A stretch of 29,925 bases of DNA, taken from a virus. The notes beneath the pieces are model-generated. The model saw only the letters and a list, made by a program, of their open reading frames with translations. It did not search any database and had not been told where the DNA came from. Location of the stretch: positions 1 to 29,925 of the IMG/VR virus record IMGVR_UViG_3300037010_000335. One strand, given 5' to 3'. The translations under genes and the position numbers were made by a program. This document shows positions 13,452-19,098 of the stretch, one piece after another. Positions within the stretch are counted from its first letter, which is position 1. Each line of letters starts with the position of its first letter.

Positions 13452-14075
13452 ATGTCCATTTCATCCCCAGCGACACGTCGTAAACGGGTCCTAGAGAGCT
13501 TCAAAACGGCCGCCGACTGCATCGGCACGATTGAGCCAGGCGCCGCTATTTTTGCGATAACACGCGGGCAGTTTTCCATGATCGACGCGACGCTGGCTTG
13601 CCTTGACCAGTGCGGACCGTCTGATATTTCTATATGGACTTGGACCGTTGCCGAGTATGAAATAGAGTGCATGGAGCGGCTGCGCAACGATGGGCGCGTG
13701 AAAAATGCTACGCTTGTAATTGACTATGGCGCTCGCGTAAAAAATTCCACGCTTATTTCGCGCTGGAAAGACACATTCGGTCAGAAGTCGGTTCGATATG
13801 TGGTGAATCACGCCAAAATTGTCACAATTTGCAGCAATAAATTTAGGTTACTGCTGCGCGGATCCATGAATCTTAACTTCAATCCTCGGTTTGAGCAATT
13901 CGATCTTACGGAGGGCGGCGAGGATTACGACCTCGTAAAAAAAATAGAGGGCGATTTGCCGATATTGGGCGATTCCGCGAGTGGCATGGAGATATACAGA
14001 GCTAGCCGAGTGTCAGAGGCGTTTGAGCCGGAGCAGTTATCATTTTTTACCGGAGTAAAGATATGGGCAAAATAA
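13452..14075 (+). CDS. Phospholipase D-like (HKD-type) phage protein
   Basis: The 207-residue protein has one HKD-like half-site: H120-A-K122 followed by RGSMNLN at 136-142, as in the PLD pattern H-x-K...G-S-x-N. Upstream are GAAIFAITRGQFSMIDATLA and SIWTWTVAEYEI. PLD-fold proteins include nucleases that act as dimers when only one motif is present. The Asp usually following HxK is not evident. It overlaps the next gene by 13 bases. The role (nuclease, packaging or defence) is unknown. Confidence 0.6.
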   Translation: MSISSPATRRKRVLESFKTAADCIGTIEPGAAIFAITRGQFSMIDATLACLDQCGPSDISIWTWTVAEYEIECMERLRNDGRVKNATLVIDYGARVKNSTLISRWKDTFGQKSVRYVVNHAKIVTICSNKFRLLLRGSMNLNFNPRFEQFDLTEGGEDYDLVKKIEGDLPILGDSASGMEIYRASRVSEAFEPEQLSFFTGVKIWAK

Positions 14076-14344
14076 TTGATATTGCGGCAGAGATTCAGCG
14101 CGATAACCCGCACGCCAGGCTGATTGACGTACATGTTTTTGCGGATGCCTTGCGAATTTACCATGAGGCCGCGGCAAATGTGGCGGCGAACGGTGCGATT
14201 TGCTCGCATCCACGCACGGGAGCTCCAATTGAAAACCCATATCTTAAAATACAGGCCCAACAAGGGATAATACTTGGCCGCATGAAAACTATAAAAAGCG
14301 ACCGAGTGATGGACCTTCTGGATAAGTCCGGTGGCGCGGAGTGA
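14063..14344 (+). CDS. P27-type terminase-small-subunit-like protein
   Basis: The 93 residues contain RIYHEAAANVAANGAICSHP and RTGAPIENPYLKIQAQQGII, resembling the P27 small-subunit pattern Y-x-x-A...G...NP...K. The protein lies far from TerL and next to the PLD-like gene, so it may be a DNA-recognition partner of that protein and not the packaging subunit. The ATG at 14063 lies within the end of the PLD-like gene. Confidence 0.55.
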   Translation: MGKIIDIAAEIQRDNPHARLIDVHVFADALRIYHEAAANVAANGAICSHPRTGAPIENPYLKIQAQQGIILGRMKTIKSDRVMDLLDKSGGAE

Positions 14345-14345
14345 T

Positions 14346-14825
14346 ATGCCATACCTAAACGAAGATGGGACGATAGACACATGGAAAGGATACATACGCA
14401 AATGCGACCACTGCGGAGCTATAGAAAAGGTATTTGATAAGGCCACAGACCAACTCGTAGGACGACATGACGAAATATTCTCATTAGAAAATACGATACG
14501 CAAATTGTTCAATGGGACGCGCGGACCGGGGTTGCCAAAAGTTTTGTGCGTTGAGTGCATGACGAGGATGATGCCAAACCTGCACAAGCTGAGGGATGCA
14601 ATTGAACTAGATATTTTCGTAAATAGACTGAAAGGTGCAATAAATGAAAAACGAAAGCAAGGAACTAAAGACCACCGGACAACTGCGGACGATGCTTGCG
14701 AATGCTGCGAAAGGTGTTCTAAACGGAGACTTAGACATCGAGCGTGCAACGGCGCTGCACAAGCTGGCGAAGAACATCAGCGAGAGCCTGTACAGCGAAA
14801 CCAAAATAGCAATGTTCAACCATGA
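14346..14825 (+). CDS. Zinc-ribbon protein with long C-terminal overlap
   Basis: The ATG at 14346 begins MPYLNEDGTIDTWKGYIRKC, one base after the previous stop. A GTG at 14331 is an alternative. CDHC (about 20-23) and CVEC (about 70-73) form a probable zinc ribbon. After residue about 100 the frame overlaps the 79-aa gene for 182 bases. That tail is Cys/Arg-rich (ACECCERCSKRR) and looks unlike a domain, so it may be an out-of-frame extension. Function unknown. Confidence 0.5.
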   Translation: MPYLNEDGTIDTWKGYIRKCDHCGAIEKVFDKATDQLVGRHDEIFSLENTIRKLFNGTRGPGLPKVLCVECMTRMMPNLHKLRDAIELDIFVNRLKGAINEKRKQGTKDHRTTADDACECCERCSKRRLRHRACNGAAQAGEEHQREPVQRNQNSNVQP

Positions 14826-14883
14826 GATCGGCAGCGCCATTCCGAAGATGGGAGACCTACCGCTTGGCGGAAGCGATGCATAA
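14644..14883 (+). CDS. Conserved small phage protein, 79 aa
   Basis: The product has KTTGQLRTMLANAAKGVLNG, then DIERATALHKLAKNISESLY and SETKIAMFNHE, a pattern of short helical phage proteins common in early regions. AAAGG precedes the ATG by eight bases. It overlaps the zinc-ribbon gene in another frame. Its stop TAA lies inside the third attC-like site. Function unknown. Confidence 0.7.
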   Translation: MKNESKELKTTGQLRTMLANAAKGVLNGDLDIERATALHKLAKNISESLYSETKIAMFNHEIGSAIPKMGDLPLGGSDA

Positions 14884-14943
14884 CGCCATAGATCAGAGGC
14901 GCGAGCCGCAGGCTAAGCGTCCCACTGGAGCGGATGGTTAGAA
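14878..14943 (+). other. attC-like site 3 (after 79-aa gene)
   Basis: Boxes GCATAAC (14878-14884) and GTTAGAA (14937-14943) flank an imperfect hairpin. AGCC/GGCT pairs around GCA. CGC pairs with GCG. GG pairs with CC leaving T14920 unpaired, and CAG pairs with CTG followed by an extra G. The unpaired T and G are where classical attC sites have theirs. The next gene starts in or just after the right box. Confidence 0.6.
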
Positions 14944-15257
14944 AGATGTTGAAGCTAGAGAGAGTGCGGAGGGTTAAAAGTGGGCAAGCCTACATAGCAG
15001 AGAGATGTCTAAGTAAGCGTGGGGAATACCCAAGCACAGATCATGTCGCTGTTTTTGTCGAGTGGTGCATTGATGCCGAAAGGAGAAGGAAAATGTGCAT
15101 TGTGATGAAAGGATCAGAACCAGTGAAACCAGAGCCTATAGCCGGGTCAGGATGGATTTTTTGGCGCGAGGTCGATCCTTCTAACGACGCCTTAACCGGT
15201 GCCGAAGGCGTCAAAGTTGAAGGCACAGTTATGCAACAGAAGGACTTATATGGCTGA
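14934..15257 (+). CDS. Hypothetical protein, 107 aa
   Basis: The frame starts at ATG 14934, inside the attC-like site, or at ATG 14946 just after it. The later start fits a cassette layout. The product is basic at the N-terminus and contains SGQAYIAERCLSKRGEYPST and GSGWIFWREVDPSNDALTG. No domain is recognised. Its end encodes part of the fourth attC-like site and overlaps the next gene by eight bases. Confidence 0.5.
   Translation: MVRKMLKLERVRRVKSGQAYIAERCLSKRGEYPSTDHVAVFVEWCIDAERRRKMCIVMKGSEPVKPEPIAGSGWIFWREVDPSNDALTGAEGVKVEGTVMQQKDLYG
15179..15234 (+). other. attC-like site 4 (inside end of 107-aa gene)
   Basis: Boxes TTCTAAC (15179-15185) and GTTATGC (15228-15234) flank GCCTTAAC (15189-15196) and GTTGAAGGC (15216-15224), which pair perfectly except for an unpaired G15219. 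Three-base spacers separate boxes and arms on both sides. A GCC-GAA-GGC hairpin forms the loop. This is the cleanest of the four. Confidence 0.6.
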
Positions 15258-15465
15258 CATTACGATGTGTACCCAGACACTTTGCCCGAACTCAGGGCGC
15301 TGCTATCGAGTGCAGGCGAAGGCTAGCGACTGGCAAAGCATGGCGACGTTCCACTACACGGTATCTGCGCATGGCATTGAGTGTGCCAACTACATTCCAA
15401 TGTACCGAACAGTGGCATCAGACTCTACAGTGTATAACGCAGGATATACACCAAGTGACCAGTAA
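15250..15465 (+). CDS. Conserved Cys-containing small phage protein
   Basis: The 71-residue product starts MADITMCTQTLCPNSGRCYR and contains VQAKASDWQSMATFHYTVSA, ending in an acidic tail. C-x4-C-x5-C and a later C-x-NYIPMY suggest a metal site. Similar short proteins with TMC-x4-CP-x-x-x-x-C occur in phage early regions. The ATG at 15250 is inside the end of the previous gene. Function unknown. Confidence 0.65.
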   Translation: MADITMCTQTLCPNSGRCYRVQAKASDWQSMATFHYTVSAHGIECANYIPMYRTVASDSTVYNAGYTPSDQ

Positions 15466-15802
15466 TACCTTAATGCAAGCAAAGATACTCCGCATGTTTT
15501 CAGGTGTTGAGTTTTCCGCCGTTCTGGAAAAGTCGCCTGCTATTTTTCCCCCGAGTTTTCCAGCCGCTCCCAGCCTAGCTTGGAAAGTGCTTTCCTCACG
15601 TCTTCAAAATCGCCGAATATTCCGGACATAGCCGTGAAACATGGCACTCGAACGTTAACGACCTGAACGACGGGATTTTCGCGCTATCCGGTAAGTAACA
15701 GAACCAACCAGGATTTGCCCCGTTTCTGGATAGAATGCATAGTGTATTCATCGCAACGTCTCCACAAAACGCATGGACACATCCGGGTGTCATGCGGGCA
15801 GT
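15466..15802. other. Convergent intergenic region with GGAAAA/TTTTCC cluster
   Basis: This 337-bp stretch separates the ends of the rightward early and leftward late operons. Within 15512-15595 there are six TTTTCC-type motifs in alternating orientation. They include the pair 15512-15517/15526-15531, a hairpin GGAAAG-TG-CTTTCC (15582-15595), and GAGTTTTCC twice. A 65-codon minus-strand frame (15596-15793) lacks features of a real gene. No clear rightward terminator is visible. Confidence 0.4.
15766..15795 (-). terminator. Probable terminator after the lysis genes
   Basis: On the minus strand GCATGACAC pairs with GTGTCATGC-type sequence (one bulged base) around CCGGAT, followed by G and four T residues. 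It begins eight bases after the holin stop, a natural end for the late operon. The short T tract makes it a weak terminator. Confidence 0.5.
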
Positions 15803-16357
15803 TCATTTGGTCTGAGACAGAATAATCTTGTTCTTGTCGTTAGACCCAGCTGACGAACCGAAGTAGTAGGATATTGCTGAAATCCAAGCTGTTCCCAGCG
15901 CACCCAGCATAATATTTAGGATGTCCCGGCTACCTGTCGGCGGCTGGTACTGCAGCAGGAATCCGAGAATTCCGAAGAACCCGAAGGTGATGCAGAATGA
16001 CAGCAGGCTCGGCGTCCAGTCCTTGACGATCTCTTCCCGCTTCCGTGCGGAGTCTCGATCTGCGGTGTCTGTCTGGGCAAGCGCGGCCTCGTGGTCAGCG
16101 TTGAGCTTGGCCAGGTCTATACCTTGCTGGCTAATGATTTCTGCGTGTTTCTGATCCGCAGCGCGTACTTGGGCGATGATGTCAGGCGTCATGCCGCCGA
16201 CCTGGATAACTTTGGTTATGTCTTCCTGCGAGGCGGTCGGTCCGAGTCCGAAGGCCTGCGCCAGTGCTGATACGGCAGTTCCGGCCAGCGGGCCGCCGAG
16301 CATGGTGGCCAATGCCGGTGCGATGGAACCGATGGCCGTCTTGAGGTCAAAGCTCAT
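15803..16357 (-). CDS. Holin (3-TM / GTA-type)
   Basis: The second ATG (16357) is preferred because GGGGG lies seven bases before it. The ATG at 16363 lies one base after the G run. The protein has a hydrophobic N-terminal region (about 8-40), a charged helical middle, and two membrane helices (about 117-138 and 148-169) linked by a short polar loop. This is the layout of three-TM phage holins. It lies directly after the endolysin gene and last in the late operon. Confidence 0.75.
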   Translation of the reverse strand: MSFDLKTAIGSIAPALATMLGGPLAGTAVSALAQAFGLGPTASQEDITKVIQVGGMTPDIIAQVRAADQKHAEIISQQGIDLAKLNADHEAALAQTDTADRDSARKREEIVKDWTPSLLSFCITFGFFGILGFLLQYQPPTGSRDILNIMLGALGTAWISAISYYFGSSAGSNDKNKIILSQTK

Positions 16358-16372
16358 ATTCATACCCCCGAA

Positions 16373-16843
16373 TTAGGCCGCGCTTGCGACCTTGAATAAA
16401 CGATTCATCCACCCCCGACCATAATTCGGCCAGGTGTTGAGTTTCATATAATCGAACACCCGAAGGGTCATGAAGTTAGCCGTCTGTTCTGGAGTAGCTT
16501 GAGCGGCCTTGTGCATCGTCAATGGTCCAAGTTCGCCATCAACCTGCACGCCAACTGCACTCTGCAATAATCGCGTAGCGGATATTGGGCCTTGATTGAC
16601 TGCACTATCAAATACGTACAGACTCAATGGCCAAGGGATTTCGTCGCAACGCATCCGGTTCCAGTAATCGCGCATGTAGATTGCCATAGCGTCGTCCTCA
16701 GTAAGATTGGCAATATCCAGATTCGGGTACGCCTTCTTGCTGATTCCCCATTTCGTTTCACCGCCCGGGTCGTTCTGGTCATTGACATATCCGCCTTCGA
16801 CTCCAACCACAATCGAAAACGCTCTATCGAAATCTCCGGTCAT
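16373..16843 (-). CDS. Endolysin, glycoside hydrolase 108 family
   Basis: The 156-residue enzyme would cleave peptidoglycan glycan chains at lysis. The catalytic motif VEGGYVNDQNDPGGETKWGI (E16) is near the N-terminus as in GH108 lysins. A C-terminal peptidoglycan-binding part has AVGVQVDGELGPLT. There is no signal peptide, so export depends on the holin. It overlaps the 83-aa membrane gene by four bases. Confidence 0.93.
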   Translation of the reverse strand: MTGDFDRAFSIVVGVEGGYVNDQNDPGGETKWGISKKAYPNLDIANLTEDDAMAIYMRDYWNRMRCDEIPWPLSLYVFDSAVNQGPISATRLLQSAVGVQVDGELGPLTMHKAAQATPEQTANFMTLRVFDYMKLNTWPNYGRGWMNRLFKVASAA

Positions 16844-17091
16844 CGGTCGGCCTTTCCATCTAGTTTGTCTTCAATCTTGTCCAGCTTGGCAAAGAGAGCA
16901 TCTGACAATTTCATAAAATCATTTTTATGGACGTATTGCCCAGCTACGAGAATTTCCACGTGGGATAATTTCTCGGCCAGGTTTTTGTCAGCTTCCTGCA
17001 ATGCCTTGAGCGAATCCCACGCCGCTTTGAGATAGGCACCCAGGATCACATTGGCGAGAGCAATCGCTATATCTATCGTATTCTGTTCCAT
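16840..17091 (-). CDS. Membrane-anchored coiled-coil protein of the lysis cluster
   Basis: The 83 residues have a hydrophobic N-terminal segment (IDIAIALANVILGAYLKAAW, about 6-25), then a charged coiled coil (LKALQEADKNLAEKLSHVEI) and the end DALFAKLDKIEDKLDGK. This type of protein commonly lies before phage endolysins and is thought to aid lysis, like XhlA. It overlaps the endolysin by four bases. Confidence 0.55.
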   Translation of the reverse strand: MEQNTIDIAIALANVILGAYLKAAWDSLKALQEADKNLAEKLSHVEILVAGQYVHKNDFMKLSDALFAKLDKIEDKLDGKADR

Positions 17092-17099
17092 GCGTTCAC

Positions 17100-17381
17100 T
17101 TATTTAATGGCGTTTTCACAATGATTCGGATGAATGTAATCGAGCAACTGGCAGAGCCAGCATCCCCATTTAGCTCCTCGTTGCCTAGCGTATTCAGCCC
17201 GCGCAGAAATGGTCATTGAAGCATTTCCGCCCCACGGTACGTTCCAGCTTTCATCCTCAGCAATCAGGCATTGCCAACCACGATCTCCGCCAGACAGAAC
17301 GATGAATGAAGCCCATAGATAGCGGATCGGGGCAATGCAAAGCAGAACGATCCATAGGGCCAGCCTGATGACGTAATTCAT
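17100..17381 (-). CDS. Lysis-region membrane protein with Cys/Trp motif
   Basis: The N-terminus is a membrane segment (YVIRLALWIVLLCIAPIRYL, 3-22). The soluble part contains GGDRGWQCLIAEDESWN and ends with GAKWGCWLCQLLDYIHPNHC. This conserved phage protein occurs near lysis genes. CWLC and the last HC could bind metal. It overlaps the upstream gene by four bases. The exact role is unknown. Confidence 0.6.
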   Translation of the reverse strand: MNYVIRLALWIVLLCIAPIRYLWASFIVLSGGDRGWQCLIAEDESWNVPWGGNASMTISARAEYARQRGAKWGCWLCQLLDYIHPNHCENAIK

Positions 17382-17596
17382 ACCCTATTCCTCTGTAACT
17401 TGATTCCAAATAAACCGCCCAAAGACCGCCAGACGGCATAATTTTTCCAAGTCTTCCCAATGTGACTCAAAAATGGAAGTGGGATCCAGCCATAGACAAT
17501 AGTGATGGTCCACAACCATCCGAATCCGGAAGACGCAAACACGTCCCCCGGTTCGCTGCCGTAGGTAATGCTCGGGCGGTCACAAATTCCGATCAC
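17378..17596 (-). CDS. Small hydrophobic protein, 72 aa, unknown
   Basis: A GTG at 17596 starts the frame, with no clear SD. One or two membrane segments lie around residues 22-45 (FGWLWTITIVYGWIPLPFLS). The C-terminus is basic (KLQRNRV). It is coupled to the next gene by a four-base overlap. No family is recognised. Confidence 0.5.
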   Translation of the reverse strand: MIGICDRPSITYGSEPGDVFASSGFGWLWTITIVYGWIPLPFLSHIGKTWKNYAVWRSLGGLFGIKLQRNRV

Positions 17597-17636
17597 GAGG
17601 ATCTTGTTTAGTTGTTGTTGGCTACCAGGCCGCGGC

Positions 17637-18524
17637 CTAAACAGCGGCGAGCATTTCCAACGCGCGATGATTGGACCATACCACTTCGGTTCTAGGAACT
17701 TTCGCTGTTGCCGATCCAGTACCTTGCAGGCCGCTATTGCGGTGACTCACTGCGGCATGGCACGCTGTTTCGTAGCGTGTTACCGTCCACCCTGCATCTG
17801 CAAGCGGCGAATAGACCTGATGGTCATAGCCAGATAGCACGACCGCGCCTTTGCATGCCAACATCGTTTCGACAAGCTGTGCATGGTGGTCATGGCCTTG
17901 TTCGACCGCATAAACCTGTCTGTCTTTGCGTGTTTCGTGGTGATAGGGCGGGTCCACGTAAAACACCGCGTCTGGCGTGTCCCAATAGCGAATGACCTCC
18001 AGCGCATCGCGGCTGTCAATCTGCGCACGCAAAAGGCGGAGATGCCAATCGTCAAGCATTGACAAGCGCATCATCCAACTGTTTGCGTTCGAAGCACACC
18101 CTGATTTAGGCGTGAAACTCCTTCCCCAGTTGCCGATATTTTTGGGTTTTACCCCTCCAAACCCTTGATTAATCGCCACGAAGAACGCCCAAGCGCGCTG
18201 CACGGTATCGTTCACGCTTTCGTCCTTGAGAATCTCAATCGCACGTCCAAAATCAGCTCTGGCATAGAGCGTGTATCGAATTCGGTGCTTCAGTTCCTCG
18301 AACGTCTCCTTATCTTGCAGGCAGCGGAACAGATTGACAAGATCGCCGTCAAGATCGTTGAGAGCTTCGAACGGTGCTGGTTCGCGCGCAAAGAACAGCG
18401 ACGCCGCCCCCATATATGGCTCGCAGTATGGTCGGCCGCCTTTCGGCACATGGCGCATGAGTTTTGCGATCATATTGCCTTTTCCGCCGTACCATTGGAC
18501 GGGCGCACGCAAATGGTCGGCCAT
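17637..18524 (-). CDS. DNA adenine N6-methyltransferase (Dam/D12 class)
   Basis: The 295-residue protein has the SAM-binding motif QWYGGKGNM (10-18), CEPYMGAASLFFAR, the segment AFFVAINQGFGG, and the catalytic DPPY (191-194) followed by HHETRK. This is the D12-class layout. Phage enzymes of this group protect DNA or alter regulatory sites. The target sequence cannot be deduced. Its ATG overlaps the stop of the 44-aa gene by one base (TGATG). Confidence 0.93.
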   Translation of the reverse strand: MADHLRAPVQWYGGKGNMIAKLMRHVPKGGRPYCEPYMGAASLFFAREPAPFEALNDLDGDLVNLFRCLQDKETFEELKHRIRYTLYARADFGRAIEILKDESVNDTVQRAWAFFVAINQGFGGVKPKNIGNWGRSFTPKSGCASNANSWMMRLSMLDDWHLRLLRAQIDSRDALEVIRYWDTPDAVFYVDPPYHHETRKDRQVYAVEQGHDHHAQLVETMLACKGAVVLSGYDHQVYSPLADAGWTVTRYETACHAAVSHRNSGLQGTGSATAKVPRTEVVWSNHRALEMLAAV

Positions 18525-18658
18525 CAGAATAATCCCGCTTTACCAGCGGATTGCCGCTCTTTCAACAAGGAATCGCTATCTTTAGCCTCTTTGGTTATAT
18601 TCCCCTCGGTAAATAGTTGGTAGTTGGCGGTAAACATGTTTAGCAGGCGTTGCTTCAT
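18524..18658 (-). CDS. Small coupled protein, 44 aa, unknown
   Basis: An ATG at 18658 overlaps the stop of the upstream 147-aa gene (ATGA), and its own TGA overlaps the methylase ATG (TGATG). The product starts MKQRLLNMFTANYQLFTEGN and is then Lys/Glu/Ser-rich, ending QSAGKAGLF. Both junctions argue for a translated gene. No family is recognised. Confidence 0.6.
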   Translation of the reverse strand: MKQRLLNMFTANYQLFTEGNITKEAKDSDSLLKERQSAGKAGLF

Positions 18659-19098
18659 GCGGGCCACTCCAATTCCGGAAGCTCGGCTTCGAGTTCTTCC
18701 CACGCCGGAGTCTGTCGCGTGCCAGACTGAACTGCGCTCAGGATTTCATAACACTTGGCCCACGTCGCGTCGCGTGCCTGCACGCAGCATTGTCCTTCAG
18801 CAGAGAAGTTTGGATTCGTGCTTGTCGTATAGGTGCAAGCCGAGAGAATTCCGTCGTAGCCGCGAGTACGCGCAAAGGTGTCAAGTCGAGATTGGACCCC
18901 TGCGGAGAATTCAGCGATGATTTCCTCTGGCGTCTTTGGCGGAGGAGGAGGATTGACAAATGTTGTTCCGTCCCACGTCGAGCCAATTTGCACCGACTCG
19001 GGCGATTCGACAAGTGTGTAAAGCTCGCCGTAGCAATCCAGCGAAGGAACTTCCCATAGATCTACTACTTTACCGTTTTCTATTCTTGCTGCGCGCAT
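18655..19098 (-). CDS. Tail-fibre-associated protein (assembly-chaperone-like)
   Basis: The 147 residues begin MRAARIENGKVVDLWEVPSL and have a Pro-rich linker NPPPPPKTPEE (about 49-59). The C-terminal domain contains SRLDTFARTRGYDGILSACT and ARDATWAKCYEIL. The C-terminal pattern recurs in proteins following phage tail fibre genes (DUF4376-like). The start overlaps the tail fibre stop by one base (TAATG). It may aid fibre folding or be a minor fibre part. Confidence 0.7.
   Translation of the reverse strand: MRAARIENGKVVDLWEVPSLDCYGELYTLVESPESVQIGSTWDGTTFVNPPPPPKTPEEIIAEFSAGVQSRLDTFARTRGYDGILSACTYTTSTNPNFSAEGQCCVQARDATWAKCYEILSAVQSGTRQTPAWEELEAELPELEWPA

Noticed and set aside
13925-14749. 274-codon minus-strand open frame
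   Set aside because: It covers the PLD-like, P27-like and zinc-ribbon genes on the other strand, which have coupled starts and motifs. Its product looks like random antisense.
15482-15600. Rho-independent terminator of the rightward operon
   Set aside because: The hairpins here are short and not followed directly by a T tract.
15596-15793. 65-codon minus-strand frame in the convergent gap
   Set aside because: No convincing SD, no domain, and it covers the probable late terminator.
11774-15802. Integron integrase or attI
   Set aside because: No tyrosine-recombinase-like protein is encoded anywhere in the window, so the array, if real, would depend on an external enzyme.
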